Positions 1 through 9,115 of a stretch of DNA of 46,928 bases are shown piece by piece (positions within the stretch are counted from its first letter, which is position 1; each line of letters opens with the position of its first letter). Origin of the DNA: Synergistales bacterium (GTDB lineage: Bacteria; Synergistota; Synergistia; Synergistales; Aminobacteriaceae). The notes under the pieces are model-generated. The model was not told the DNA's origin. It made no database searches and saw only the letters and a list, made by a program, of their open reading frames with translations. Made by a program: the position numbers and the translations under genes. The stretch covers positions 1 to 46,928 of the forward strand of contig BNVH01000018.1 of NCBI GenBank assembly GCA_025997955.1. Reading direction: 5' to 3'.

Positions 1-1
1 A

Positions 2-124
2 GGCAACTCCGTAAACGAGATGAGCGGCGGCGAAGGAGGAAGCGGCGGCGGTGGGTGCGACGCGGGGTTTGGAGCGGCGATATTGCTTCTCGCTCTCATC
101 GCGGTCAGGAGAAAGGCGTTTTAA
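2..124 (+). CDS. C-terminal end of a Synergist-CTERM surface protein (5' end outside window)
   Basis: Only the last 40 codons are in the window, so the function of the protein cannot be told. The visible tail is a Gly/Ser-rich linker, then GGGGCDAGFG, a hydrophobic stretch (AAILLLALIA) and a basic end (VRRKAF). This is the architecture of the Synergist-CTERM sorting signal, a tripartite C-terminal tag that I know from secreted Synergistetes proteins and that is thought to be processed at the envelope. Three other proteins in this window carry the same tail (stops at 26549, 41591 and 45954). The frame is open from the window edge to TAA at 122-124. A strong terminator follows 20 bases later. 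Identification of the tail is confident; the rest of the protein is unknown. Confidence 0.75.
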   Translation, partial: GNSVNEMSGGEGGSGGGGCDAGFGAAILLLALIAVRRKAF

Positions 125-143
125 GTTACGGATTATCCACACT

Positions 144-194
144 AAATCCGCGCGCGCGTCCAAATCAAAAGGACGCGCGCGCGGATTTTGTTTT
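144..194 (+). terminator. GC-rich intrinsic terminator between convergent genes
   Basis: An 18-bp perfect stem (144-161 with 171-188) has a 9-nt A-rich loop and is followed by a T-rich stretch (TTTTGTTTTATT) on the plus strand. The stem is mostly alternating CG. It ends the Synergist-CTERM gene, and because it is symmetrical it may also stop transcripts of the minus-strand operon ending at 218. Confidence 0.85.
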
Positions 195-217
195 ATTATA
201 GATATATAGAGGTTGTT

Positions 218-3200
218 TTAGAGCGCCATAACAGACGACGCTATATCAACGCCGCAGCCGCGTAAGGCCTCGGATAACACATAGCGCAAGCTACGGACTC
301 CCTCCGGCGGCAAGGGGCCCATACGGACGCTCAGCTTAGCGCCGCCGAAAGCGCTTGTGTACGTCCCCTCGCGCTCAGCCCAGACTGTTATCGGTAGACA
401 CAAATCCCAATCGCTCTCGTGAGTGTTGGCGGATAAGATAACCATCTTGGCGCCCTTAGTTTTTTCCGCCGAGAAGTTTTCTTCGGACAGGCCGAAGTTA
501 TTGGGGTGGCAATCAACGAATAGTATGGAATCGAAATCTCCGTTCTTCGCCGCGCCTATGGCGTCTTCCAGAGTGGAGATGGGGAGACCCGAATCAAGGA
601 AAGCTCTTGTGTTTCCGCCTTGAGAAGAAAGCCCTCTGAGGTTTTTGTCGAAAGCCGCCAAGTTATTGCCTGAATCTATCGCTTTGGCTAATTTACTCAT
701 CTCGCGGACCAACTCTGCAACGTCGGGTTTCGCCTTGCCCTTAGGAGTATCGGTCTCAAAAGAGGCTAAGAGAGCTTTCACGTCATCGACACTTGAGGAG
801 AACCCAAAGCCTTTGACGACCACGCGAGTATCTTTATTGAGAGCGGTTACGGCCTTTATGGCGGCTAACTCCTGATCTGTCACGCAATAGCCTGTGAAGA
901 TAAGGTTCTTGCCGCGGATAATCTCGGATAGCTTGTCGGTTCCCGTGTTCCAATCTATATCCTTTCCATGAGCGGACGGTTTGAGCAGACGGGCCGTACT
1001 CACGCTCTTGAAGCGGAAGCGACCGCTCAGGCACGTAAGCCCGCGGTTGGGCGCGCCGGGCGCGTCAAGATCGGTCGTTATCCGCGCAATGCGGCTTCTG
1101 TCGCCGTCTAAGTTCAAGACAAGCTCGCACCCAAGCGGACAATGCGGGCAAGTGGTCTTGACTTCGCTCAGATGTCCTTGATGCGGCAGGCGCTCCACGC
1201 GGCGCTCCATAAGCGCTCCCGTCGGACAAAGCTGAGCGCACAGGCCGCAGAACGTGCAGTCGGAGTGTTTCATATCTTTGTAGAACGGAGCCGCTATAAC
1301 GGACTCAAATCCGCGCTTGGCAAAATCTATGGCGTGTACTCCCGCTACCTCGTCACATACTCTGACGCAGCGCCCGCAGAGGATGCACTTGTCCATGTTG
1401 CGGACGTAAAACTGATTGGCTATCTCCTGCTTCGCTATATGCTCTCCGGCCACTGTCTCAGGATGAACCTCAAGGTCTATAGCGAACTCGCGAAGGCGGC
1501 ACTCATGCACGTCCGGACAGCCGCACTCCATACAACGCTTGGCCTCGGCGACAGCTTGAGTCTCGTCAAGGCCGTAGTTATACTCGACATTGGGCTTCTT
1601 TAGACGCGCCTCAGCCGTATCTTCTCTCGGATGAACGCGAACGGACTTTTCGATGTTCTCGAAGTCTTTCTCCGTGACATTGGGGTTTGTGACGTCATAG
1701 ACAAAGGGTTTTTTGGGAGAACCGAGACGCAGATAATTATCCACGGACTGCGCGCAGAAATGCCCGTTGCCGATGGCCTCAATAGCTATTTTAGCGCCAG
1801 TCTGCTGATCTCCGCAGACAAACACGCCCGATAGCGGCGTGGCGTAGTTTTCGTCGACCTTCATACGCCTGCCGTCGTGAAGGTCGGGTGGTATGTCTTC
1901 AAATTTAACGCCTTGGCCTATCGCCGCGATTATAGTGTCAAGCTCAAGCGCGAACTCCTCACCAGTCGGGACAGGGCTGCGGCGTCCCGAGGCGTCCGCT
2001 TCGCCGAGCTTCATGCGCTCGCAGACCAAATTTAGACCAGAACCGCTCTTTTCTATAAGTTTAGGCGCGGCCAAGTACACAAACTCCACGCCCTCCTCCA
2101 TAGCCTCTTTGATCTCAATGTCCTCCGCCGGCATCTCCTCGCGCGTGCGGCGATAGACAATATAGACTTTCTCGGAACCCAAACGCCGCGCGCTGCGGCA
2201 AGCGTCCATAGCGGTGTTGCCGCCGCCGACGACCGCTACGCGGTTGCCTATCTTCATGGGCTCGCGCGTGTTGACGGTGTAGAGGAAGTCGATACCTCCT
2301 ACAACACCGGGCAGTTCCTCGCCCGAGACGCGCATAGACGAGGACTTCCAACAGCCCATAGCCAAAACCACGGCGTCGTACTCGCTTCGCAATTGCCCAA
2401 GCTGAATATCGCGCCCGAGAGCCACGCCCGTCTTGAGGGATATGCCATGATCAAGAATCCATTGTGATTCGGCGTCCAGAACCGACGGAGGCAGGCGATA
2501 ATCGGGAATTCCATACCTCATCATGCCGCCGAGGCGCTCTTCACGCTCGAATATAGTCACCCCATAGCCCAAGAGACGCGCGAAATAAGCGCAGGACAGC
2601 CCGGCGGGGCCCGCGCCTATGACGGCTATCTTCTTTTGGTTCTCTATTATCTTGGGTATATCGCCAAGAGACCCCTGCTTTATGCCCCAGTCGGCCACGA
2701 AGCGCTTTATCTCGCGGATGGAGACTGTTTCGTCGACCAAGTTGCGGCGGCATTTCTCCTGGCACGGAGCTGGGCAGACCCGCCCTATGGAGGCCGGGAG
2801 CGTTATGTGGTCATGAAGCTCGTCAAGCGCCTCACGGAATTTTCCCTGAGCCGTCAGGTTTATGTAAGACTGCACTTTGCCCTGAGCGGGGCATATGAGG
2901 TTGCAGGGCGGGCGGCAGTCCCCTACGTGGTCTGAGAGCATGAGTTCGAGCGCCAAGCGCCGAGCCGCCAGGACGCGTTCCGTGTTTGTACGGATAACCA
3001 TACCTGGAGCGATGTCGTTTGTGCAGGCTCTCATAAGGGCGCGCGCGCCCTCTATCTCTACAAGGCAAACGGAGCAACCGCCGTGGACGGAGAGGTGCGG
3101 GTCGTAGCAAAGAGTCGGGATTTTGATACCCACTTCACCGCAAAGCTCAAGCACCTTCTGCCCGGGGCAGCCGTAGACGTCTTGTCCGTCAATCGTGACC

Positions 3201-3229
3201 TTAATCGTTCTGGAATCGGTTTTACTCAT
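218..3229 (-). CDS. Chimeric NuoG/GltD iron-sulfur flavoprotein, large subunit of a putative bifurcating transhydrogenase
   Basis: A 1003-residue redox protein. Domains in order: NuoG-type [2Fe-2S] (C41, C52, C55, C69); a His/Cys cluster segment (H101, C105, C109, C113); a GltD/NfnB-like flavoprotein with an FAD GxGxxG at about 203-229 and an NAD(P) GGGNTA motif at about 331-351, followed by YRRTREEMPA, typical of NADPH-using GltD/NfnB; a Cys motif (C566, C569, C571, C577); two [4Fe-4S] ferredoxin motifs (C615-C625, C658-C668); and a NuoG/molybdopterin-type [4Fe-4S] motif (C694, C697, C701, C733) with a short remnant of the NuoG tail. There is no hydrogenase H-cluster and no complete molybdopterin domain. 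With the NuoF- and NuoE-like genes upstream it resembles Sporomusa-type Nfn (Stn), which couples NADPH, NADH and ferredoxin. The start is ATG at 3229 behind GAGGGTG; an in-frame TTG at 3250 would add 7 residues. A role in transhydrogenation is inference. Confidence 0.8.
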   Translation of the reverse strand: MSKTDSRTIKVTIDGQDVYGCPGQKVLELCGEVGIKIPTLCYDPHLSVHGGCSVCLVEIEGARALMRACTNDIAPGMVIRTNTERVLAARRLALELMLSDHVGDCRPPCNLICPAQGKVQSYINLTAQGKFREALDELHDHITLPASIGRVCPAPCQEKCRRNLVDETVSIREIKRFVADWGIKQGSLGDIPKIIENQKKIAVIGAGPAGLSCAYFARLLGYGVTIFEREERLGGMMRYGIPDYRLPPSVLDAESQWILDHGISLKTGVALGRDIQLGQLRSEYDAVVLAMGCWKSSSMRVSGEELPGVVGGIDFLYTVNTREPMKIGNRVAVVGGGNTAMDACRSARRLGSEKVYIVYRRTREEMPAEDIEIKEAMEEGVEFVYLAAPKLIEKSGSGLNLVCERMKLGEADASGRRSPVPTGEEFALELDTIIAAIGQGVKFEDIPPDLHDGRRMKVDENYATPLSGVFVCGDQQTGAKIAIEAIGNGHFCAQSVDNYLRLGSPKKPFVYDVTNPNVTEKDFENIEKSVRVHPREDTAEARLKKPNVEYNYGLDETQAVAEAKRCMECGCPDVHECRLREFAIDLEVHPETVAGEHIAKQEIANQFYVRNMDKCILCGRCVRVCDEVAGVHAIDFAKRGFESVIAAPFYKDMKHSDCTFCGLCAQLCPTGALMERRVERLPHQGHLSEVKTTCPHCPLGCELVLNLDGDRSRIARITTDLDAPGAPNRGLTCLSGRFRFKSVSTARLLKPSAHGKDIDWNTGTDKLSEIIRGKNLIFTGYCVTDQELAAIKAVTALNKDTRVVVKGFGFSSSVDDVKALLASFETDTPKGKAKPDVAELVREMSKLAKAIDSGNNLAAFDKNLRGLSSQGGNTRAFLDSGLPISTLEDAIGAAKNGDFDSILFVDCHPNNFGLSEENFSAEKTKGAKMVILSANTHESDWDLCLPITVWAEREGTYTSAFGGAKLSVRMGPLPPEGVRSLRYVLSEALRGCGVDIASSVMAL

Positions 3230-3242
3230 AGTTATCACCCTC

Positions 3243-5054
3243 TTACTCAACCGAAATACAGGAGACAGGACAGTTATTTTTGCAGAGGCCGCAGCGGACG
3301 CAAAGAGCCGAATCTATGCTGTGGGGCTGTTTTAGCTCACCCGTTATGGCGCTCACAGGACAGGCTTTCGCGCACTTTGTGCAGCCCACGCAGCGTGAGG
3401 CGTCTATGGAATAGCGGATAAGGTCTCCACAGACCTTGGCCGGGCATTTTTTGTCCGCTATGTGGGCGAGATACTCGTCCTTAAAGTAGCGGAGCGTCGT
3501 CTGCACTGGGTTGGGCGCGGTCTGGCCAAGCCCGCAGAGCGAGCCGTCCTTTATCTGCGCGGCCAAGTTCTGGAGTTTGTCTATGTCCTCCATGACGCCC
3601 TCGCCCTTCGTTATCCTCTCCAAGATCTCAAGCATTCTCTTTGTGCCTATGCGGCAGAACGGACATTTGCCGCAGGACTCCTTTTGAACGAACGCCAAGA
3701 AGAAGCGCGCCACGTCCACGACGCAGGTGTCCTCGTCCATGACGACCATGCCGCCTGACCCCATAATCGCGCCGGTGGCGTTTATTGACTCGTAATCGAC
3801 GGGCGTGTCCAAGAGATTCTCGGGTACGCAGCCGCCGGACGGACCTCCAAGCTGAACGGCCTTGAACTTACGGTCATTTTCTATGCCCCCGGCGACGTCA
3901 AAGATGACCTCGCGCAAAGACATACCCATCGGCACCTCGGCCAAGCCGCCTTTATTTATCTTGCCGGCAAGCGCGAAAACTTTAGTGCCCCTGCTGCGCC
4001 CAATACCGTATTTACTGAACGCCATAGCGCCGTTTAGGATAATCCAGGGGACATTTGCGTAAGTCTCCACGTTGTTGATGTTGGTGGGTTTTTTCCATAC
4101 GCCGCTATTTGCCGGGAAAGGCGGGCGAGGACGGGGCATTCCGCGACCTCCCTCAATAGAAGCTATAAGGGCGGTCTCCTCTCCGCATACAAAGGCCCCC
4201 GCGCCCTCTTTGACGTATATGTCGAAGTTGAAATTCGGGTCACCGAATATCCCCTTGCCCAAATATCCGCCTATGCGCGCCTGTCCGAGGGCGATATTGA
4301 GGTGCTTTATCGCCATTGGATACTCGGCGCGACAGTATATGACGCCGTGAGAGGCTCCGACGGCATAGGCGCCTATGGCCATGCCCTCTATGACGCTGTG
4401 GGGGTCGCTCTCCAAGACCGACCTATCCATAAAAGCGCCTGGGTCGCCCTCGTCGGCGTTACATACCATGTATTTGTCGGTTCCATTTGGGTTGGCTTCG
4501 TTGGGTTCGGCGCACTTCGAGTCGCGCGCGAAGCGCCATTTCATGCCAGTGGGAAAACCGGCCCCGCCGCGCCCGCGGAGACCGCTGTCTAAGACTTCCT
4601 TTATGACGTCGTCGCGCGACATCGTTTTGACAACTTTTTCAAGGCTCTTGTAGCCGTCGCGCGCCATATACTCAGATATCTTCTGTGGGTCGATAAGACC
4701 GCTATTGCGCAACACTATGCGCACTTGCTTGGCCGCCCTCGCGCTTTCGCTGCCCGGGAAGCCGCCGTCATCGCTTAGGATGAGGTTTTCTTTTATGATT
4801 TGGTTTTTATCGACATGTTCGTCAATTATACGATGAAGTACGTCAACGTCGACTTTGCCGTAAACGTAAGTCTGGCCGTCGCGGATAACTGTCACAAGCG
4901 GCTCCATGTAACAGTAGCCAAGACACCCCACTCTTTTAGTTTCGACGTCCTCACGCCCCGAGAGCAGCTTCTCCATTTCCTCAGCTACAGGAAGCCCGCC
5001 CGATGCGACGCCGCAGCTCGCTAAGCCGATGGTAACAGTCGTCTTGCTCAACAC
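3243..5054 (-). CDS. NuoF/HydB-like NADH-binding flavoprotein subunit
   Basis: This 603-residue protein is the NADH/FMN subunit of the complex. It has an N-terminal thioredoxin-like [2Fe-2S] domain (about 1-80), the NuoF core with FMN motif GRGGAGFPTG (about 160-169) and NADH-site motif GAGAFVCGEE (about 284-293), the [4Fe-4S] ligands ESCGKCPFC (C461, C464, C467) plus C507, and two C-terminal [4Fe-4S] ferredoxin motifs (C555/558/561/565 and C585/588/591/595). The layout is that of the bifurcating HydB/NuoF family rather than plain complex I NuoF. The N-terminal domain keeps C44 and C48, but its first Cys pair appears reduced to a single C14. The start is GTG at 5054, overlapping the NuoE-like stop by 7 bases, behind a GGGGG Shine-Dalgarno. 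Its end overlaps the region before the next gene, so the three genes are translationally coupled. Confidence 0.9.
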   Translation of the reverse strand: MLSKTTVTIGLASCGVASGGLPVAEEMEKLLSGREDVETKRVGCLGYCYMEPLVTVIRDGQTYVYGKVDVDVLHRIIDEHVDKNQIIKENLILSDDGGFPGSESARAAKQVRIVLRNSGLIDPQKISEYMARDGYKSLEKVVKTMSRDDVIKEVLDSGLRGRGGAGFPTGMKWRFARDSKCAEPNEANPNGTDKYMVCNADEGDPGAFMDRSVLESDPHSVIEGMAIGAYAVGASHGVIYCRAEYPMAIKHLNIALGQARIGGYLGKGIFGDPNFNFDIYVKEGAGAFVCGEETALIASIEGGRGMPRPRPPFPANSGVWKKPTNINNVETYANVPWIILNGAMAFSKYGIGRSRGTKVFALAGKINKGGLAEVPMGMSLREVIFDVAGGIENDRKFKAVQLGGPSGGCVPENLLDTPVDYESINATGAIMGSGGMVVMDEDTCVVDVARFFLAFVQKESCGKCPFCRIGTKRMLEILERITKGEGVMEDIDKLQNLAAQIKDGSLCGLGQTAPNPVQTTLRYFKDEYLAHIADKKCPAKVCGDLIRYSIDASRCVGCTKCAKACPVSAITGELKQPHSIDSALCVRCGLCKNNCPVSCISVE

Positions 5055-5536
5055 GACACCCCCTCTTTGCGCAGCTCGTCGAGTACCTCTATGGCTTTTT
5101 CAGGTGTCAGACGTCCATGAACCGAGGAATCGACCATCATGACAGGAGCTAAACTGCAACATCCAAGACACGCCACATGCGCAATAGTAAACATCAAGTC
5201 TTCTGTCGTTTCCCCGTCTTTAACTCCAAGCGTTCTCTCTAATTGTTCCGCGATACGAGCCGAGCCCTGTACGTGACATGCCGTACCGCGGCAAAGACGC
5301 ACAACGTGTTTGCCCTGCGGCTGAAAACGAAACATCGCGTAGAACGTAGCGACACCGAAAAGCTCCGCTGCCGGGATACCCAACTCTACGCCTACATACT
5401 TGAGGGCATCCTGAGCTACATAGCCGACTTCATTTTGAACATCGGCCAACAAAGGAATAGCGACTCCCTGCTTGCCACGATATTTCTCGACAATGGGATC
5501 AAGTTTAGCGCTCATGTCTGATATGGCGACAGCCAT
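5048..5536 (-). CDS. NuoE/HydC-like [2Fe-2S] subunit
   Basis: A 162-residue thioredoxin-fold [2Fe-2S] protein of the NuoE/HydC family, at the usual length. The cluster ligands are C82, C87, C123 and C127 (motifs LCRGTAC and CLGCC). It should pass electrons between the NuoF-like flavin site and the other subunits. It is the first gene of the minus-strand operon nuoE-like, nuoF-like, chimera; all three overlap or nearly overlap. Its start is the first ATG after an in-frame TGA. The AGGAGG site lies about 12 bases upstream, rather far but usable. The 160-bp region upstream is divergent from pgi, so it must hold promoters for both directions. Confidence 0.92.
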   Translation of the reverse strand: MAVAISDMSAKLDPIVEKYRGKQGVAIPLLADVQNEVGYVAQDALKYVGVELGIPAAELFGVATFYAMFRFQPQGKHVVRLCRGTACHVQGSARIAEQLERTLGVKDGETTEDLMFTIAHVACLGCCSLAPVMMVDSSVHGRLTPEKAIEVLDELRKEGVSC

Positions 5537-5667
5537 TTTTCACCAACTCCTCCTTCAACGATAAACAAAGATTTTTTGCAAAATTTCAAAATTTAGAACA
5601 ATAAAGGGTTATCATCTTTCTTTAACATGTGTTATTATTTTGAACAAATTGTAGCAACGCTACGCCC

Positions 5668-5673
5668 TATAAT
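5668..5673 (+). promoter_or_regulatory. Likely -10 element for pgi
   Basis: A perfect TATAAT lies 30 bases before the GTG start of pgi in an AT-rich divergent intergenic region. No good -35 hexamer is found 16-18 bases upstream (nearest is CAAATT), so only the -10 is called. Confidence 0.45.
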
Positions 5674-5697
5674 TATAAGGGACAAGGAGTGGTTTGC

Positions 5698-7083
5698 GTG
5701 AATGAAAAATTACTTATGTCTTTAGCTTATGGTTCGGCGGTTACGACAGGTGAGCGCGCGGTGACGTTTTCGGACCTGACGGGTCTTGAGGATTCTTTTA
5801 AGGAAGCTGACGCTTGGCTTCGTCAGGGGGCGTCAGAGGGCAAAGACGGCTTCGGATGGATGAATTTACCGAAGCGAAACGTGGATGATATTCAGGCCCT
5901 TTCGCGTTGGCTTGCGACGCGCGAGTCCATTGTGCAGATTGGCATAGGAGGCTCGGCTCTGGGTAACCTCATGTTGCACGGCGCGCTCTTGCCTCCGTAC
6001 TGGAACGAGCTTCCCAAGGCCAAACGCGGCTCTCCGCGATTTTTTATGTCCGACAACGTCGACCCCACGGACAACCGCGCCATATGGGAGCTTATTGACC
6101 CGGAAAGCACCGCTATTATAGTGGTCAGCAAGTCAGGAAGCACAGCCGAGACCGCCTCGAATTTCCTGTTCTTCTGGGAAAAGCTGCGCGACACTTTGGG
6201 TGAGGCTAAAGCGCGCGAACGCGTCGTTGTCGTCACGGATAAAGAAAAAGGCATACTGCGCCCATTTGTCAACGAAACGGGATGTAAGAGCCTGATTCTC
6301 CCCGCGGATGTCGGAGGAAGGTATTCGGTCCTTTCCTGCGTCGGATTGCTCTCCGCTTGGGCCCTCGGTATAGATTGCAAGACTCTGTTGTCCGGAGCTT
6401 CCGCTGTGGACGAAGCGATAAGCAAGACAAGCTCCGTATTGGACAACCCCGCTTGGATATTGTCCGGGCTTTCTTATCTCCATATGAAGAAAAACCGCAA
6501 TTTGAACATCATTATGCCCTACGCCGATTCTCTCGACCGCTTCGGCGAGTGGTTCGCTCAGCTTTGGGGCGAGTCTTTGGGCAAGGACGGACAGGGCTCC
6601 ACGCCGGTTCGCGCGCTTGGCGCTATAGATCAGCACTCTCAGATTCAGCTCTACACTTCAGGCCCCGACGACAAGCTTTTTACAATCATGACAGTCGAAC
6701 AGGGGCAAAAAGACATAGTGCTTCCCGCCGCGCAGGAAAAGGCTTTCGAGAAACTTTCTTACCTATACGGGAAATCTATGGACGCGCTTCGCAACTTCGA
6801 GGCAGGCGCGACGTCCGCCGCGCTCGCTAAGAGCGGAAAGCCCGTTATATCGCTTTCTATTCCAGTCTTGGACGCGTATCACCTTGGCGCTATGATTCAG
6901 TTCTATGAGTACGTGACGGGCTTGACAGGGCGTCTGATGCAAGTGAACCCGTTTGACCAGCCAGGCGTAGAGCAGGGCAAGGACTACACCTACGGCCTTA
7001 TGGGGCGAAGCGGCTTTGACGCTCAGGCCGCCGAAGTGCGCGCTCTTTCGGCTAAAATAAACGAGCGAATAGTTTCGCTTTAG
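5698..7083 (+). CDS. pgi: Glucose-6-phosphate isomerase
   Basis: Interconverts glucose 6-phosphate and fructose 6-phosphate in the cytoplasm, serving glycolysis and gluconeogenesis. The 461-residue length fits the short bacterial form. Family marks: GIGGSALG (about 82), the phosphate-binding VSKSGSTAET (about 143), GGRYSVLS, the catalytic-region WGESLGKDG, the active-site His in DQHSQIQ, and the C-terminal QPGVEQGK carrying the catalytic Lys. The start is GTG at 5698, because AAGGAG at 5684-5689 sits 8 bases upstream; an in-frame GTG at 5689 overlaps that site and is unlikely. It is followed 33 bases later by htpG, with no terminator seen between them, so the two may share a transcript. Confidence 0.96.
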   Translation: MNEKLLMSLAYGSAVTTGERAVTFSDLTGLEDSFKEADAWLRQGASEGKDGFGWMNLPKRNVDDIQALSRWLATRESIVQIGIGGSALGNLMLHGALLPPYWNELPKAKRGSPRFFMSDNVDPTDNRAIWELIDPESTAIIVVSKSGSTAETASNFLFFWEKLRDTLGEAKARERVVVVTDKEKGILRPFVNETGCKSLILPADVGGRYSVLSCVGLLSAWALGIDCKTLLSGASAVDEAISKTSSVLDNPAWILSGLSYLHMKKNRNLNIIMPYADSLDRFGEWFAQLWGESLGKDGQGSTPVRALGAIDQHSQIQLYTSGPDDKLFTIMTVEQGQKDIVLPAAQEKAFEKLSYLYGKSMDALRNFEAGATSAALAKSGKPVISLSIPVLDAYHLGAMIQFYEYVTGLTGRLMQVNPFDQPGVEQGKDYTYGLMGRSGFDAQAAEVRALSAKINERIVSL

Positions 7084-7116
7084 TGTTTTGTTAGATATTC
7101 GGGAGGGAATTTTTCG

Positions 7117-9087
7117 GTGAGTCAGAGTCAGGAAAAACTTTATTTTCAGACGGAGGCGGCGGAGCTTTTGGATATGATGATCCACTCCGTCTACTCAAAT
7201 AAGGACATATTCTTAAGGGAGCTTATTTCAAACGCGTCTGACGCTTTGGATAAGCGCCGTGTTGAGGCGCTGTCAAACGGCGAGTATTCCACGGAATACA
7301 AAGCCGAAATTCGTATAGCGCGTGATAAAGACAAGAAGACTATCACCATATCGGATAACGGCGTAGGCATGACGCGCGATGACATAGCGAACTTCATAGG
7401 CACAATCGCCAAGTCAGGCACAAAAGAATTTTTGGCAAACGCCAAAAAGAACGGGACCGACGGAGTCTCCACTCAAGAAATGCTTATAGGGCAGTTTGGC
7501 GTTGGGTTTTATTCCGCCTTTATGGTGTCGGACAGAGTGGAGCTTTTTTCCCGCCGACTTGGGACTATGGAGACCTGGAAGTTCGATTCGACCGGGGACG
7601 GCTCTTATACGCTCAATCTGACAGAAGGGGGAGACGCGTTGCCGGAGTGCGGCACGAAAATTCTCCTTTATCTCAAAAAGTCCGCTTCGTCATCTGACGC
7701 TTCAGGCGAACTGGGCGGCGAGGACAAAGACTACACCGATGAGTGGACTCTGCGTGACCTTGTGAGACAGTATTCGGACTTCATCAGCTATCCCATTGTG
7801 ATGAATTGCTCCAAATGGAAAGACAAGGTCGAGACCGTAGAGGACGAGACAATAAACTCGCAAAAGGCCATATGGTGCAAATCCGAGAGCGAAGTGACGG
7901 ACGAGGAGTATCTCGATTTCTATAAGCGCCTCTCCCGCGATTGGAAGGAGCCTCTGACGCGCTTTGCGCTCAACGCCGAGGGGACGGTCAGCTTCAGGGG
8001 GCTCATGTTCATCCCGTCGCAAGCGCCGATGGATTTGCTCATAAACAACAAAAGCGGCGGCATTAGCCTCTATATCAAGCGCGTATTTATCATGAACGAC
8101 TGCACAAGCCTTATGCCTGAGTATCTGCGTTTCATGAAAGGCGTAGTGGATTCGGAAGACTTGCCGCTCAATATTTCACGCGAGATTTTGCAGGATGACC
8201 AAAGAATCCGCGTGATTCGCCGGAGCATCCTTCGCAAGTTCTTCTCTCACCTTCGCAAAATGAGGGAGGACGAGCGCGAGAAGTACGAAAAATTTTGGAA
8301 AAATTTTGGGCGTGTCTTCAAAGAAGGCGCTGTTCAGGACCAAGAGAACGCGGACACTATATTGGAGCTTTCGCTTTTTCACTCTACAAACGAAGAGTCT
8401 CAGGTGACGCTTAGCGACTATAAGAGCCGCATGAAGCAAGGGCAAGAAGGCGTTTACTATATCATAGGGCGGGATACGGCCGCTCTTAAGGGCTCTCCAA
8501 AATTAGAGGCTTTCGCGGCTAAGGGCTACGAGGTCCTGTTGCTCACCGACTCAGTAGACGAAGTCATAATGGCTCGCAAACACGAGTATAAGCCAAAAGA
8601 CGACGAAACTGAGACGAAGTTCTTGGACGTGAGCGCCGGAGATGTAAACGCAAAGAACGAGGACGAGCGCAAAGAGGCCGCTAAAAAGATAGAGGGATTG
8701 GAAGCCGATTTCGCGCCGCTCAAAGAAAGAATCAAAAAATCCCTTGAGTCCGCCTTGAGCGACGTCAGGCTATCAATGCGTATGACGTCATCCCCGGCCT
8801 GCTTAGTCAGCGATTCAAACGCCGCGTCTATGCAGATGGAGCAGCTCATGCGGGCAATGGGCCAAGAAGTCCCGGCCAGCAAGAGGATTTTGGAGCTAAA
8901 TCCAGAGCACGCTGTAGTTCGTGGTATGATGAGATTAGCGTCAGCGGGAGACGAGAGATTGGAGGACTTCGCGTCCGTCCTTTATGACCAGGCCGTCATT
9001 CTTGACGGGGGGACGATTGCCGACCCCGCGCGCTTCTCGCGGCTTTTGGCCGAGATTATGAATTCGGCTCTTGAGGCTAAAGCATAA
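7117..9087 (+). CDS. htpG: Chaperone HtpG (bacterial Hsp90)
   Basis: An ATP-driven dimeric chaperone of the cytoplasm, 656 residues, slightly longer than the usual 620-640. The N-terminal GHKL ATPase shows SNASDALDK, DNGVGM (80-85) and GQFGVGFYSAFMV. The middle domain carries NISREILQDD. The C-terminal dimerisation domain has AMGQEVP and normal spacing. A charged linker follows the N domain. The start is GTG at 7117, with GGGAGG 10 bases upstream. It sits between pgi and an unknown gene that begins about 28 bases after its stop. Confidence 0.96.
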   Translation: MSQSQEKLYFQTEAAELLDMMIHSVYSNKDIFLRELISNASDALDKRRVEALSNGEYSTEYKAEIRIARDKDKKTITISDNGVGMTRDDIANFIGTIAKSGTKEFLANAKKNGTDGVSTQEMLIGQFGVGFYSAFMVSDRVELFSRRLGTMETWKFDSTGDGSYTLNLTEGGDALPECGTKILLYLKKSASSSDASGELGGEDKDYTDEWTLRDLVRQYSDFISYPIVMNCSKWKDKVETVEDETINSQKAIWCKSESEVTDEEYLDFYKRLSRDWKEPLTRFALNAEGTVSFRGLMFIPSQAPMDLLINNKSGGISLYIKRVFIMNDCTSLMPEYLRFMKGVVDSEDLPLNISREILQDDQRIRVIRRSILRKFFSHLRKMREDEREKYEKFWKNFGRVFKEGAVQDQENADTILELSLFHSTNEESQVTLSDYKSRMKQGQEGVYYIIGRDTAALKGSPKLEAFAAKGYEVLLLTDSVDEVIMARKHEYKPKDDETETKFLDVSAGDVNAKNEDERKEAAKKIEGLEADFAPLKERIKKSLESALSDVRLSMRMTSSPACLVSDSNAASMQMEQLMRAMGQEVPASKRILELNPEHAVVRGMMRLASAGDERLEDFASVLYDQAVILDGGTIADPARFSRLLAEIMNSALEAKA

Positions 9088-9115
9088 CGCAATTGCACCG
9101 AAGATTATCAAGGGG

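Noticed and set aside
218..3229. [FeFe]-hydrogenase or formate dehydrogenase catalytic subunit
   Set aside because: There are no H-cluster motifs and no molybdopterin catalytic domain; only the FeS parts and a GltD-like flavoprotein are present.
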